Part shown: positions 1 through 10,879 of the stretch, in pieces
How the letters are laid out: each line of letters starts with the position of its first letter
How positions within the stretch are numbered: the stretch's first letter is position 1
Source of the DNA: Nocardioides faecalis
GTDB lineage: Bacteria; Actinomycetota; Actinomycetes; Propionibacteriales; Nocardioidaceae
NCBI RefSeq assembly: GCF_018388425.1
Contig: NZ_CP074406.1
Span: 62,001-126,000, forward strand
DNA: 64,000 bases
Direction of reading: 5' to 3'
The notes under the pieces: generated by a model
Databases searched by the model: none
Told to the model about the DNA's origin: nothing
The model's input: the letters and a program-made list of their open reading frames with translations, nothing else
Made by a program: the position numbers and the translations under genes

Positions 1-1139
1 ACCCGAGCAAGGCGGCCGCGACCGCCGACGGCCTCTCCGGGGGAGTGCCCAGCGACATCCCCAGCGACGCCGCCGACCCCGACCGCGCGGTCTCGGCGCC
101 CGGCAAGTTCGACGGCACGCTGTACGGCGACGACCTCCTCGTGGTCAGCGACGAGACCATCGACACCGAGCTGCTGAAGCAGGTCACCGGCGTCACCGTG
201 CGCGGCAAGCCCGGCGTCGCGGCGTACGAGCAGCTCTCCTACGGCCAGTTCTCGATCGAGAACAAGGTGTTCAACATCGCCGCGGTCGACCCCGGCCGCT
301 ACCGCGCCTTCACCGGGCAGCGCAGCGCGGAGTTCGCCGACCAGTGGGAGCGCCTCGCCGGCGGCGAGGTCGCCGTGGCCCAGCGGCTGCAGAAGGACCT
401 GCCCGTCGACGACAAGGGCTACCTCGAGATCGGCAAGCACTCCATCCACGTCGGCGCCTACTCCCCGGCCGAGGTCGACAGTGTCGACGTCATGGTCAAC
501 GAGAAGTGGGGCGCCGAGCTCGACCTGCCGCGCCGCAACGCCGTGGTCATCAACACCGGCATCGCCTCCCCGCAGGCGGTGCGCGAGCAGATCGAGAAGA
601 AGGTCGGCAAGGACAAGCTGTCGATCATCGCCCTCGACATCGTCGCGCAGCGCGGGCTCGACCTGGACACCTTCCAGACCGTGGTGCCGGTCGGCTCGTT
701 CAGCGACGCCGTCGGCGTCTTCCGCTACAACCCCATCGGCGGCGGCCGGATCGCCCCCGACCCGGCCTGGGTGAAGAAGTACATCGTCACCGAGGCGGTC
801 CCGATCCTCGGCCGGGTGACCTGCAACCGGCACATGATGCCGCAGCTGAAGGCTGCCCTCGCCGAGGTGCAGCGCCGCGGGCTGGCCGACGAGATCCACG
901 CCGACGAGTACGCCGGCTGCTACTACCCGCGGTTCATCGCCGGCTCCAGCTCGCTGTCGAACCACTCCTTCGGCCTGGCCCTGGACTTCAACGTGCCCGG
1001 CAACCAGCGCGGCACGGTGGGGGAGATGAACCGCGAGGTCGTCGCGATCTTCAAGCTGTGGGGTTTTGCCTGGGGTGGCGACTGGTCCTGGACCGACCCG
1101 ATGCACTTCGAGCTCGCCCGCATCGTCAGCCCCGGCTGA
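1..1139 (+). CDS. M15-family D-Ala-D-Ala carboxypeptidase-like peptidase (5' partial)
   Basis: A zinc peptidase of the M15 (VanY/DacY-like) group, expected to act on peptidoglycan outside the membrane. The C-terminal third carries the family signature: a His-x6-Asp element (NHSFGLALDFN) and, about 35 residues later, the DPMHFEL segment with the third zinc-ligand His. The aromatic WGGDWSW stretch between them is also typical. The reading frame has no stop back to the left edge. The GTG at 45 has no convincing ribosome binding site and no signal peptide follows it, so the true start, and any signal peptide or membrane anchor, probably lies outside the window. The roughly 200 residues before the catalytic domain match nothing I recognise. 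The M15 assignment is firm; the substrate is inferred. Confidence 0.85.
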   Translation, partial: PSKAAATADGLSGGVPSDIPSDAADPDRAVSAPGKFDGTLYGDDLLVVSDETIDTELLKQVTGVTVRGKPGVAAYEQLSYGQFSIENKVFNIAAVDPGRYRAFTGQRSAEFADQWERLAGGEVAVAQRLQKDLPVDDKGYLEIGKHSIHVGAYSPAEVDSVDVMVNEKWGAELDLPRRNAVVINTGIASPQAVREQIEKKVGKDKLSIIALDIVAQRGLDLDTFQTVVPVGSFSDAVGVFRYNPIGGGRIAPDPAWVKKYIVTEAVPILGRVTCNRHMMPQLKAALAEVQRRGLADEIHADEYAGCYYPRFIAGSSSLSNHSFGLALDFNVPGNQRGTVGEMNREVVAIFKLWGFAWGGDWSWTDPMHFELARIVSPG

Positions 1140-1203
1140 GCACCGCTCCGGCGACCGCTCCCGGCGACCGGTCCGGCGCCCGGGTGAGACCACCTGGCGA
1201 CCG

Positions 1204-1220
1204 TGACACCATCACTGTCA
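1204..1220. promoter_or_regulatory. Putative MerR operator, TGACA-N7-TGTCA, upstream of the racemase gene
   Basis: An inverted repeat TGACA-CCATCAC-TGTCA lies 21 bp upstream of the racemase start. The same half-sites with the same 7-bp spacing occur in the merR/fadA intergenic region at 5049-5065. A possible -10 (CATGAT, 1230-1235) follows, ending 6 nt before the ATG, which would give a leaderless transcript. That the MerR protein encoded at 4297-5049 binds here is inferred from the shared motif. Confidence 0.6.
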
Positions 1221-1241
1221 CGTTCGTGCCATGATCGGCCC

Positions 1242-2414
1242 ATGACTCTCGCACTCGGTCAGGGAACCGGTCCGCTCAAAGGCCTCAAGGTCGTCGAGAT
1301 CGCGGGCATCGGACCCAGCCCTCACGCCTGCATGATCCTCGCCGACCTCGGCGCCGACGTGATCCGGGTGGAGCGCCCGGGCGGCCAGATGCTCGCCGGC
1401 GGCTCGCACGACCTGCTCAACCGCGGCCGGCCCAGCGTCGCGCTGAACCTCAAGGACCCCGAGGCCGTCGCCACGGTCCTCGAGCTCGTGGAGTCCGCGG
1501 ACGTGCTGGTCGAGGGCATGCGTCCCGGCGTGGCCGAGCGGCTCGGCTTCGGGCCCGAGCAGTGTCACGAGCGCAACCCGCGCCTGGTCTACGGCCGGAT
1601 GACCGGCTGGGGCCAGGACGGCCCGTGGGCGCAGGCCGCCGGCCACGACATGAACTACGTCGCCATCACCGGCACCCTGCACGGCCTGGGCCAGACCAAG
1701 GACCGCCCGCAGTTCCCGACCAACCTGGTCGGCGACTTCGGCGGCGGGTCGACGTACCTGGTCATCGGCATCCTGGCCGCCGTGCTCGAGGCCAAGACCT
1801 CCGGCAAGGGCCAGGTGGTCGACGCCGCCATCGTCGACGGCACCGCCAACCTCAACGCGATGACCTCGGCGTTCCTCGCCGGCGGCGGCTTCGTCGAGGA
1901 GCGCGGCGCCAACCTGCTCGACGGCGGCGCGCCGTACTACGACATCTACGAGACCGCCGACGGCGAGCACCTGTCGGTGGGCGCCCTGGAGCCGCAGTTC
2001 TACGACGAGCTCATCGAGCTGCTCGGCCTCACCGACACCGCGCCGGACCAGATGGCCCGCTTCGACCCGGCCAACACCGAGAAGCTGCGTGCGCTGCTCA
2101 CCGAGACCTTCAAGACCAAGACGCGCGACGAGTGGTCGGCGATCTTCGCGGGCACGGACGCCTGCGTCGCGCCGATCCTGCGGATGAGCGAGGCTCCCGA
2201 GCACCCGCACATCAAGGCCCGCGAGATCTTCGTCGAGCACGAGGGCGTGCTGCAGCCGCAGCCGGCGCCGCGGTTCTCCCGCACCGGCGCCTCGCTGTCC
2301 CTGCCGCCCGCGCCGAAGGCCGGAGCGCACACCCGCGAGGCGCTGGCCGCGTGGGGGATCAGGGACGTCGACGGCCTGATCGAGCGCGGCGCGGCGGTGC
2401 AGGTCGACGTCTGA
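1242..2414 (+). CDS. mcr: Alpha-methylacyl-CoA racemase (CaiB/BaiF family)
   Basis: Interconverts 2R- and 2S-methylacyl-CoAs so that branched chains or sterol side chains can enter beta-oxidation; cytoplasmic. The protein has 390 residues and the family N-terminus (AGIGPSPHACMILADLGADV). The catalytic residues of the M. tuberculosis enzyme (His126, Asp156, Glu241) map with a constant offset of 9 to His135 (GHDMNY), Asp165 (GDFGGG) and Glu250 (EPQFY), so it should be active. ATG 1242 is preferred over an upstream in-frame ATG at 1203 because family similarity begins just after it and a -10-like CATGAT ends 6 nt upstream. The TGACA-N7-TGTCA operator shared with merR/fadA suggests co-regulation with beta-oxidation. 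A CoA-transferase of the same fold is less likely given the intact racemase triad. Confidence 0.9.
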   Translation: MTLALGQGTGPLKGLKVVEIAGIGPSPHACMILADLGADVIRVERPGGQMLAGGSHDLLNRGRPSVALNLKDPEAVATVLELVESADVLVEGMRPGVAERLGFGPEQCHERNPRLVYGRMTGWGQDGPWAQAAGHDMNYVAITGTLHGLGQTKDRPQFPTNLVGDFGGGSTYLVIGILAAVLEAKTSGKGQVVDAAIVDGTANLNAMTSAFLAGGGFVEERGANLLDGGAPYYDIYETADGEHLSVGALEPQFYDELIELLGLTDTAPDQMARFDPANTEKLRALLTETFKTKTRDEWSAIFAGTDACVAPILRMSEAPEHPHIKAREIFVEHEGVLQPQPAPRFSRTGASLSLPPAPKAGAHTREALAAWGIRDVDGLIERGAAVQVDV

Positions 2415-2419
2415 TCGCG

Positions 2420-2480
2420 GTAGTCCCTGACGAAAAGCACCCTCTGCCGACGGCAAACGGAGCTTTTCGTCAGGGACTAC
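2420..2480. repeat. 61-bp palindrome with perfect 19-nt arms
   Basis: The left arm at 2420-2438 (GTAGTCCCTGACGAAAAGC) pairs perfectly with the right arm at 2462-2480. The 23-nt loop contains a smaller palindrome (TGCCG-A-CGGCA, 2445-2455). The element starts 5 bp after the racemase stop codon. It could work as a terminator, but no U-tract follows. Its overall size is close to that of the 62-bp palindromic family at 4220, 21114 and 52848, but the sequence differs. Confidence 0.8.
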
Positions 2481-2705
2481 CCCCGCTTCGGGCCGGGCGC
2501 GGCGATGCGGCCTCTCGGCGCGATGCTCGCTATGGTGGGCGCACTGGTCCGGCCGGTCTTGCCCCGGATCCTCGCGCACCACCCCGGTGGTTCGCCCTCG
2601 AACGAGGCACCGCTTCACACGCTCCCGTCACCGGACGGGACAGCACGGCGAGACGCCCATTGAGGGGACCGCCGTGCTCTGCTGCGGTCTCCGGAGAGAT
2701 TCACC

Positions 2706-4208
<1,503 letters not shown>

Positions 4209-4219
4209 CCCAGCCGTCT

Positions 4220-4281
4220 CCGCGCCCCAAGAGAATTCGTCGCAGATCCTCGGAAATACGACGAATCCGCTTGGGGCGCGG
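4220..4281. repeat. 62-bp palindromic element, copy A
   Basis: Two 23-nt arms (4220-4242 and 4259-4281) differ at two positions and enclose a 16-nt loop. The conserved arm core is CCCCAAGAGAATTCGTCG. It lies between the convergent helicase and merR genes and is followed by TGCGTTTTC at 4282-4290. Copies B (21114) and C (52848) share arm length, loop length and core sequence. A bidirectional terminator and a non-autonomous palindromic repeat are both possible. Confidence 0.85.
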
Positions 4282-4296
4282 TGCGTTTTCGGCGCC

Positions 4297-5049
4297 TCAG
4301 CCGGCGGTGGTACGACGTACCCGCGGGGGCACGCGCGCGGCGCGGGCCATGGCGGCCTCGTAGGCGCTGACCAGGCCGCCCACGGACAACGGCTTGAGCC
4401 GCTCCAGGATCTCGCGGAAGTGCTCGGAGTCGGTGTCGAGGTAGAGCGGGGCGAGCTTGTCGATGACCACCTGCGAGAGCTCCTCGGCCATCTGCCGGCC
4501 GTGCTCGGAGTAGACCGCGGCCGCGGCGACGGCCACCTCGCGGGGGAAGCCGAGCTCGAGCAGCCGCACCCCGATCGCCAGCTGGTTGCTGGCCACCAGG
4601 TAGACCTCGCCACGCAGCCGGAGCACACCGAGCGCCTGCAGCGTGGCGATGTCGTCGTCGTCCAGCTTCCGCCCGGCGCGGGTCTCCAGCGTCTGGTGGT
4701 CCATCTCCACCGGCAGGTCCGACTGCCAGGGCGCGAGCATGGTGCGCGCCAGCGAGATGTCCTCCGGGGTGGCCTCCTCGGGGATGCCGGCGACGTACCG
4801 CTCGATCGCCGAGAGCGTGAAGCCGTGGCTCTGCAGCTCCAGCACCAGCTCGATGCGGGCGACGTGGATGGCGGTGTAGTAACCGGAGCGACCGCGCCGG
4901 ATCGGCGGTGGCACCAGGCCCCGTGCGGTGTAGAAGCGCACCGTGCGCACAGTGAGCCCGGTGCGCTTGGTCAGCTCCTCCAAGGTGAGCAGGTCCTCGT
5001 CCGTGACGTCGGGACTCATGTCCTCCACCCCACCCTCGCTCTTGACCAT
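4297..5049 (-). CDS. MerR-family transcriptional regulator, likely controls fadA-fadB
   Basis: The N-terminal winged helix is typical of MerR (LTLEELTKRTGLTVRTVRFYT, then GYYTAIHVARIELVLELQ). A roughly 150-residue C-terminal domain has no metal-binding cysteine cluster, so a small molecule such as an acyl-CoA is a more likely effector than a metal. The gene is divergent from fadA. ATG 5049 overlaps the palindrome TGACAGTAATAGTGTCA, and a -10-like CACTAT ends 7 nt before it, so the message may be leaderless and autoregulated. ATG 5019 is an alternative start. The same operator upstream of the racemase gene supports a role as a local fatty-acid or branched-acyl regulator. The effector is not known from sequence. 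Confidence 0.88.
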   Translation of the reverse strand: MVKSEGGVEDMSPDVTDEDLLTLEELTKRTGLTVRTVRFYTARGLVPPPIRRGRSGYYTAIHVARIELVLELQSHGFTLSAIERYVAGIPEEATPEDISLARTMLAPWQSDLPVEMDHQTLETRAGRKLDDDDIATLQALGVLRLRGEVYLVASNQLAIGVRLLELGFPREVAVAAAAVYSEHGRQMAEELSQVVIDKLAPLYLDTDSEHFREILERLKPLSVGGLVSAYEAAMARAARVPPRVRRTTAG

Positions 5050-5073
5050 GACAGTAATAGTGTCACAATCATC
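5042..5073 (+). promoter_or_regulatory. MerR-type promoter/operator of fadA-fadB
   Basis: TTGACC (5042-5047) and AATCAT (5067-5072) are separated by 19 bp, the elongated spacing typical of MerR-activated promoters. The imperfect palindrome TGACA-GTAATAG-TGTCA (5049-5065) fills the spacer. The region is markedly AT-richer than its surroundings. Activation by DNA distortion is inferred from the MerR family. Confidence 0.65.
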
Positions 5074-5195
5074 GCAGGGACCACTCGTCCCGTCCCGGAC
5101 ACCAGGTCGGCGCGACGTGCGCGGACACAGAGCCCGGCACAGACTCGACTAAGACCCAGCAACGCCCCAGCAACGCCCGAACACCAAGGACGGTC

Positions 5196-6407
5196 ATGGC
5201 AGAAGCATTCGTGTACGACCACATCCGCACCCCGCGCGGACGCGGCAAGGCCTCCGGCTCCCTCCACGAGGTGAAGCCGATCGACCTCGCGGTCGGCCTG
5301 CTCGACGCCGTCAAGGAGCGCAACCCCGACCTCGACCCCAACAACGTCGACGACGTCGTCCTGGGCATCGTGTCGCCGGTCGGCGACCAGGGTGCGGTGC
5401 TGCCGAAGACGGCCGCGCTGGCCGCCGGCTACCCCGACACCGTCGCGGGCGTGCAGATCAACCGCTTCTGCGCCTCGGGTCTCGAGGCCGTGAACCAGGC
5501 CGCCGGCCGCGTCCGCGGTGGCTTCGAGAACCTGATCCTCGCCGGTGGCGTGGAGTCGATGAGCCGCGTGCCGATGGGCTCCGACGGCGGCCCCTGGGCC
5601 CAGGATCCCGCCACCGCGCTCAAGGCGGCCTTCGTGCCGCAGGGCATCGGTGCCGACCTCATCGCCACCATCGAGGGCTGGAGCCGCGAGGACGTCGACG
5701 CCTACGCCGCGCAGTCGCACCAGCGCGCCGCCAAGGCGTGGGCCAACGGCTACTTCGACAAGGCCATCGTGCCCGTCAAGGACGTCGCCGGCCTGACCAT
5801 CCTCGACCGGGACGAGACCATCCGTCCCGACACGACCGCCGAGGGCCTCGCCCGCCTCAAGCCGTCCTTCGCCCAGATCGGCAAGGACGCGGGCTTCGAC
5901 GACGTGGCGCTCGAGAAGTACCACTGGCTGGAGAAGATCAACCACGTCCACCACGCCGGCAACTCGTCGGGCATCGTGGACGGTGCCGCGCTCGTCGTGA
6001 TCGGCTCCGAGGAGGCGGGCAAGGCCAACGGCCTGACCCCGCGCGCCCGGATCGTCGCCACCGCGGTCTCCGGCGCCGACCCGGTCATCATGCTCACCGG
6101 TCCGGCCCCGGCCGCCCGCAAGGCGCTGGCCATCGCCGGCCTCGAGGTCAGCGACATCGACCTGTTCGAGATCAACGAGGCGTTCGCCGCCGTCGCCCTG
6201 CGCTTCATGCGCGACATGGGCATCAGCGACGAGATCACCAACGTCAACGGCGGCGCGATCGCCATGGGCCACCCGCTCGGTGCCACCGGCGCGATGATCC
6301 TCGGCACCCTCGTCGACGAGCTCGAGCGCCGCGACCTGCGCCGCGGCCTCGCCACGCTCTGCGTCGGCGGTGGCATGGGCATCGCCTGCATCGTCGAGCG
6401 CGTCTGA
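5196..6407 (+). CDS. fadA: Acetyl-CoA acyltransferase (thiolase), trifunctional enzyme beta subunit
   Basis: Catalyses the last step of beta-oxidation, thiolytic release of acetyl-CoA from 3-ketoacyl-CoA. The protein has 403 residues. The nucleophilic Cys92 lies in [12 protein letters not shown], the NEAFA motif and the GHPLGATGA His follow, and the second catalytic Cys is in CVGGGMG near the C-terminus. AAGGACGG precedes the ATG. fadB follows 55 bp downstream with its own ribosome binding site, the same order as the mycobacterial fadA-fadB pair, so the two probably form one alpha2beta2 complex. Transcription should start at the MerR-type promoter near 5042-5073. Confidence 0.95.
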   Translation: MAEAFVYDHIRTPRGRGKASGSLHEVKPIDLAVGLLDAVKERNPDLDPNNVDDVVLGIVSPVGDQGAVLPKTAALAAGYPDTVAGVQINRFCASGLEAVNQAAGRVRGGFENLILAGGVESMSRVPMGSDGGPWAQDPATALKAAFVPQGIGADLIATIEGWSREDVDAYAAQSHQRAAKAWANGYFDKAIVPVKDVAGLTILDRDETIRPDTTAEGLARLKPSFAQIGKDAGFDDVALEKYHWLEKINHVHHAGNSSGIVDGAALVVIGSEEAGKANGLTPRARIVATAVSGADPVIMLTGPAPAARKALAIAGLEVSDIDLFEINEAFAAVALRFMRDMGISDEITNVNGGAIAMGHPLGATGAMILGTLVDELERRDLRRGLATLCVGGGMGIACIVERV

Positions 6408-6462
6408 CCCGCGCCGCGGCCCTCATCGATCTTTCGAACCTCACAGACCTCAAGGAACGACA

Positions 6463-8664
6463 TTGAGCACCGACACCCAGACCTCGGTCCGCTACGACCG
6501 TGACGCCGACGGCATCGTCACCCTGACCCTCGACGACCCCAACGCCTCCGCCAACACCATGAACGAGCTCTACCTCGACTCCATGGAGAAGGCCGTCGAC
6601 CGCCTGTACGACGAGGCCGACGACGTCACCGGCGTCATCCTCGCCTCGGCGAAGAAGACCTTCTTCGCCGGCGGCAACCTGAAGAGCATGGTCACGGCCA
6701 CCAAGGACGACGCCCAGACCCTCTTCGAGATGGCCGAGCGGATCAAGCACAGCCTGCGCCGCCTCGAGCTGTTCCCGAAGCCGGTCGTCGCCGCGATCAA
6801 CGGCGCCGCCCTCGGCGGTGGCTACGAGATCACCCTCGCCGCGCAGCACCGCATCGTGGTCAACGACCCGAAGACCAAGATCGGCCTGCCCGAGGTCACC
6901 CTCGGTCTGCTGCCCGGCGGCGGCGGCGTGACCCGCGCCGTGCGCAAGTTCGGCCTGCAGTCCGCGCTGATGGACGTCCTGCTCCAGGGCACCCAGTTCA
7001 ACCCGGAGACGGCGCACAAGAAGGGCCTGGTCGACGAGCTCGTCGAGACCCAGGACGAGCTGCTCCCCGCGGCCCGTGCGTGGCTCAAGGCCAACCCCGA
7101 GGCTGCCCTCAACCCGTGGGACGCCCCCGGCTACAAGATGCCCGGCGGCTCGCCGAAGTCCCCGGCCCTGGCCGGCTTCCTGCCCGCCTTCCCGGCGCTG
7201 CTGCGCCAGCAGCTCAAGGGCGCGGACTACCCGGCCCCGAAGGCGATCCTCTCGGCCGCGGTCGAGGGCGCGAACGTCGACTTCGACACCGCCTCGCGCA
7301 TCGAGTCGCGCTACTTCACCAGCCTGGTCGTCGGCCAGAACGCCAAGAACATGATCCAGGCGTTCTTCCTCGACCTGCAGGCGATCAACTCCGGCTCGCT
7401 GCGCCCGGAGGGCTTCGAGCGCTACCAGGCCAAGAAGGCGGTGGTCCTGGGCGCCGGCATGATGGGCGCGGGCATCGCCTACGTCCTGGCCAAGGCCGGT
7501 GTCGAGGTCGTCCTCAAGGACGTCTCGGTCGAGAACGCCGAGCGCGGCAAGTCCTACTCGACCACCATCCTCGACAAGGCGATCTCGCGCGGTCGCTCCA
7601 CCGACGAGAAGAAGGCCGAGCTGCTCGACCGGATCACCGCCACCGACGACCCGGCCGCCGCCGCCGGCGCCGACCTCGTCGTCGAGGCCGTCTTCGAGGA
7701 CCCGGCCCTGAAGGCCAAGGTGTTCGCCGAGATCCTGCCGCACGTCGCCCCCGACGCGCTGCTGTGCTCGAACACCTCGACGCTGCCGATCACCGAGCTG
7801 GCCGCCGGCCTGGAGAACGAGGCCGACCGGCCCCGCTTCATCGGCCTGCACTTCTTCTCGCCGGTCGACAAGATGCCGCTGGTGGAGATCATCTCCGGCA
7901 AGGAGACCACCGACGAGAGCCTCGCCAAGGCGATCGACGTCGTGCAGCAGATCCGCAAGACGCCGATCACCGTCAACGACAGCCGCGGCTTCTACACCTC
8001 GCGCGTCATCGGCTTCATGGTCAACGAGGGCATGGCGATGCTCGCCGAGGGCGTGGCGCCGTACACGATCGAGCGCGCCACCTCCTCCGCCGGCTACCCG
8101 GCGCCGGTGCTGCAGCTGTCCGACGAGCTCAACCTCGAGCTGATGGGCAAGATCGCCAAGGCCACCCGCGAGGCCAACGACGGCAAGATGAACGTCGAGC
8201 ACCCCGGCACCGCCGTGGTCGAGAAGATGCTGGAGCTGGGCCGAGCGGGCCGGCTGAAGAAGGCCGGCTTCTACGACTACGACGCCGAGACCGGCAAGCG
8301 CGGCTCGATCTGGGAGGGCCTGGCCGAGGTGTTCCCCGTCGCCGAGGAGCAGCCGGACATCGCCGACGTGCGCGACCGGATGCTGTTCGCCGAGGCGCTC
8401 GAGACCGCGAAGTGCTTCGAGGAGGGCGTCATCACCTCGGCGGCCGCCGCGAACATCGGCTCGATCATGGGCATCGGCTTCCCGCCGCAGACCGGTGGCG
8501 CCGCGCAGTTCATCACCGGCTACGAGAACAAGGCGACCGGCGAGGTCGGCATCGAGGCGTTCCTCAAGCGCGCCGACGAGCTGGCCGCCAAGTACGGCGA
8601 GCGCTTCGAGCCCACCCCGTGGCTGCGCGAGCTCGCCGCGTCGGGCAAGGGCTTCCCCGCCTGA
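6463..8664 (+). CDS. fadB: 3-hydroxyacyl-CoA dehydrogenase/enoyl-CoA hydratase, trifunctional enzyme alpha subunit
   Basis: A bifunctional beta-oxidation enzyme of 733 residues. The N-terminal crotonase domain has the oxyanion segments [10 protein letters not shown] and GAALGGGYE and the catalytic-Glu region [15 protein letters not shown]. The NAD-binding 3-hydroxyacyl-CoA dehydrogenase domain starts near residue 325 with [11 protein letters not shown], and the C-terminal helical domains follow. TTG 6463 is preferred because AAGGA lies 6 nt upstream (6452-6456) and the next residues ([13 protein letters not shown]) lead straight into the hydratase domain; an upstream frame extension would run into fadA. 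Length and order match M. tuberculosis FadB/FadA. A strong hairpin terminator follows at 8681. Confidence 0.95.
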   Translation: MSTDTQTSVRYDRDADGIVTLTLDDPNASANTMNELYLDSMEKAVDRLYDEADDVTGVILASAKKTFFAGGNLKSMVTATKDDAQTLFEMAERIKHSLRRLELFPKPVVAAINGAALGGGYEITLAAQHRIVVNDPKTKIGLPEVTLGLLPGGGGVTRAVRKFGLQSALMDVLLQGTQFNPETAHKKGLVDELVETQDELLPAARAWLKANPEAALNPWDAPGYKMPGGSPKSPALAGFLPAFPALLRQQLKGADYPAPKAILSAAVEGANVDFDTASRIESRYFTSLVVGQNAKNMIQAFFLDLQAINSGSLRPEGFERYQAKKAVVLGAGMMGAGIAYVLAKAGVEVVLKDVSVENAERGKSYSTTILDKAISRGRSTDEKKAELLDRITATDDPAAAAGADLVVEAVFEDPALKAKVFAEILPHVAPDALLCSNTSTLPITELAAGLENEADRPRFIGLHFFSPVDKMPLVEIISGKETTDESLAKAIDVVQQIRKTPITVNDSRGFYTSRVIGFMVNEGMAMLAEGVAPYTIERATSSAGYPAPVLQLSDELNLELMGKIAKATREANDGKMNVEHPGTAVVEKMLELGRAGRLKKAGFYDYDAETGKRGSIWEGLAEVFPVAEEQPDIADVRDRMLFAEALETAKCFEEGVITSAAAANIGSIMGIGFPPQTGGAAQFITGYENKATGEVGIEAFLKRADELAAKYGERFEPTPWLRELAASGKGFPA

Positions 8665-8680
8665 CCTGCTGAGCTGAAAA

Positions 8681-8716
8681 CACGAGGACCCCGGGCAAGC
8701 GCCCGGGGTCCTCGTG
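8681..8716. terminator. Bidirectional intrinsic terminator between fadB and the glutathione peroxidase gene
   Basis: A perfect 16-bp stem (8681-8696 with 8701-8716) with the tetraloop AAGC. The rightward side is followed by TGCGTTC (8715-8721), and the leftward side reads into GTGTTTTC. It sits between two convergent genes. Confidence 0.85.
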
Positions 8717-8737
8717 CGTTCGGAGCCCAGAGGTCGC

Positions 8738-9271
8738 TCAGAGGTACTGCTGCAGGTCCTCGCGGATCTCCTCCGGCGTGGTCGGCGGCTCGTAGCGCTT
8801 GATCACCTCGCCGTCGCGACCGACCAGGAACTTGGTGAAGTTCCACTTCACCGCGTCGGCCGGCGCGTCCGGGTTGAGCGCGCTGATCGCCTCGTAGAAC
8901 CGGCCCAGGTGCGGCCCGAAGTCGCCCGGCGCGGCCGCGCGCAGGTGCACGAACAGCGGGTCGGCGTCGGGGCCGTTGACGTCCACCTTCGCCAGCACGG
9001 GGAAGGTGACGTCGTACGTGGTCGTGCAGAACTCCTGGATCTCGGCGTCGGTGCCGGGCTCCTGCTCCTTGAACTGGTTCGAGGGGAAGCCCAGGATCTC
9101 CAGGCCGTTGTCCTTCTCGGCGCGGTAGAGCGCCTCGAGGCCCTCGTACTGCGGGGTGAGGCCGCACTTGCTGGCGACGTTGACGATGAGCAGCAGCTTG
9201 CCGGCGAACTCGGCCAGCGACACCTCGGCGCCGTCGGCCGCGCGGACCTTGAAGTCGTGAACGGTGGTCAT
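8738..9271 (-). CDS. Glutathione peroxidase-family thiol peroxidase
   Basis: Reduces hydrogen or lipid peroxides in the cytoplasm. Actinobacteria lack glutathione, so thioredoxin or mycothiol is the likely electron donor. The 177-residue protein has the GPx tetrad: Cys in NVASKCGLTPQY (a Cys, not a selenocysteine form), Gln in GFPSNQF, and Trp and Asn in WNFTKFLVGRDG. The start ATG at 9271 gives the usual N-terminus (VHDFKVRAADG). It is a single gene, convergent with fadB. Confidence 0.93.
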   Translation of the reverse strand: MTTVHDFKVRAADGAEVSLAEFAGKLLLIVNVASKCGLTPQYEGLEALYRAEKDNGLEILGFPSNQFKEQEPGTDAEIQEFCTTTYDVTFPVLAKVDVNGPDADPLFVHLRAAAPGDFGPHLGRFYEAISALNPDAPADAVKWNFTKFLVGRDGEVIKRYEPPTTPEEIREDLQQYL

Positions 9272-9345
9272 GGCGCCATTGTCCTGCGCCGGGACGCCCC
9301 CGCGGGCCCCGACCGCAGGCTGGTCAGCGCTCGGTCAGGCGCTGG

Positions 9346-10707
9346 TCAGCGGGCGCGGGTCGCCGCGGCCAGCGCCGCCGCCACGTCCGGGGCGTCGGCG
9401 GCGGCCACCAGCCCCGTCGTCAGCCGCAGGTACGGCGCCCCGGCGGTGCCGTCCGCGCCGCCGGCCCAGAACGCCGTGCCGCCGGCGGCCCGGATGCCGG
9501 ACGCGGCCAGGTGCAGCAGCGCGGCCCGCTCGTCGGCGACCTCCAGCCACAGGTTGATCCCGTCCGGCGGGGCCAGGGCGAGGCCGTGGCGGGCCAGCTG
9601 CTCGACGACGGTGCGCTGCCGGGCGAAGTACTGCCGGCGCGCCTCGGCGACCTCGTCCATCGCCGCAGCGGAGGTGAGCAGGTCGAGCAGGATGGTCTGC
9701 AGCATCCGCGAGGTCCACGCCGGCCCGAGCATGCGGCGCGCGACCACGGCATCGATGAGCTCCGCCGGCCCGGACAGCGCCGCGATGCGCAGGTCGGGCC
9801 CGTGCGACTTGGAGTAGGAGCGCACGTGCACCACTCGGTCGGGCAGCCGGGTGCCGAGGGTGACGGCCGGGGCGGCGCTGATGCCGGCGCTGTGGTCGTC
9901 CTCGAGGACCCACGGCATGCGCCCGGTGGCCGTCGCGGCGCGGGTGAGCACGCTGACCAGCTCCTCGGCGCGCTCGGCGCCCATCGCCACCCCGGTGGGG
10001 TTGTGCGCCCGCGGCTGCAGCACGACCGCGACGGGCTCGGTGCGCAGCGCCTCGCGCAGCGCGTCGGGCCGCACACCGTGGGCGTCCAGCTCGACCGGCA
10101 CCACCTCCCCGCCGAGCACCTCGACCAGGTCGAAGAACGGCGGGAAGCCGGGCGACTCCAGCACCACCCGGTCGCCGTAGGAGACGACCTGCTCGAGGGT
10201 GCGGGCGATGCCGTCGGTGGCGCCGTCGACGACGGTGATCGACTCGGCGTCGTACGGCCACGAGGCCCGCAGCACCTCGCGCAGCGCGGGCAGCACCGGC
10301 TCGTCCTGGTAGGCCAGGGTGCCGGCCCGCTCGGAGACCCGGCGCAGCGCCGGGCCGAGCGAGGGCAGCAGGCGGGGGTCGGGGGTGCCGCGGGACAGGT
10401 CCAGGCGCAGCCCGTCGCGGCCGGCGCCGACCAGGCCGCGTTGACGCGGGGAGAGCCACGGCGTGGGCGTGTCGCGCACGAAGGTGCCGGAGCGGCCGCG
10501 GGAGACGACCAGCCCGGTGCGGCGCAGCGCCTGCCAGGCCGCGGACACCGTCGCCGGGGAGACCCCGAGGTCCGCGGCCAGGACGCGCACGGTCGGCAGC
10601 CGGTCCCCGGGGGCCAGGTCACCGGCCCGGATGGCGCGGCTGAAGGCGCCGGCGATGCCGCGCGGCGTGCGGTCCCCGAGCCCGCCGAGGTCCACTGCCT
10701 GGCTCAA
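9346..10707 (-). CDS. MocR-type (GntR-aminotransferase) transcriptional regulator
   Basis: The protein has 453 residues. An N-terminal GntR winged helix (residues ~15-75, LPTVRVLAADLGVSPATVSAAW) is linked to a fold-type I PLP aminotransferase-like domain with the PLP-binding Lys in RSYSKSHGPDLR. Members of this family sense PLP adducts of amines or amino acids and often control adjacent aminotransferase genes. It is divergent from the pyrimidine catabolism operon, which contains an omega-aminotransferase and produces beta-alanine, so it is the best candidate regulator of that operon with beta-alanine or a PLP aldimine as effector (inference). The family is clear; the target is inferred from position. 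Confidence 0.9.
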   Translation of the reverse strand: MSQAVDLGGLGDRTPRGIAGAFSRAIRAGDLAPGDRLPTVRVLAADLGVSPATVSAAWQALRRTGLVVSRGRSGTFVRDTPTPWLSPRQRGLVGAGRDGLRLDLSRGTPDPRLLPSLGPALRRVSERAGTLAYQDEPVLPALREVLRASWPYDAESITVVDGATDGIARTLEQVVSYGDRVVLESPGFPPFFDLVEVLGGEVVPVELDAHGVRPDALREALRTEPVAVVLQPRAHNPTGVAMGAERAEELVSVLTRAATATGRMPWVLEDDHSAGISAAPAVTLGTRLPDRVVHVRSYSKSHGPDLRIAALSGPAELIDAVVARRMLGPAWTSRMLQTILLDLLTSAAAMDEVAEARRQYFARQRTVVEQLARHGLALAPPDGINLWLEVADERAALLHLAASGIRAAGGTAFWAGGADGTAGAPYLRLTTGLVAAADAPDVAAALAAATRAR

Positions 10708-10792
10708 TCACGTCTCCTGCCGGGGTGCTCGTCCCAGCCGTCAGCGCCCCGGGAGCCGGAAGGGGATTCCGGCCCGGATTTAGCAGTGATCC

Positions 10793-10821
10793 TTGACAGC
10801 GGAGAAATCGAAGCGAAATGT
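10793..10821 (+). promoter_or_regulatory. Candidate promoter of the pyrimidine catabolism operon
   Basis: TTGACA (10793-10798), a 17-bp spacer and AAATGT (10816-10821) lie in an AT-rich stretch between the mocR gene and the ureidopropionase gene. A small hairpin (GCCGGAA/TTCCGGC, 10755-10773) lies upstream and may be part of the MocR operator region. Confidence 0.5.
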
Positions 10822-10879
10822 TCAACCCGCAGGATAACGAAACCTCGGGCACCCGAACACACCCTCGCGGAGGTGCATC

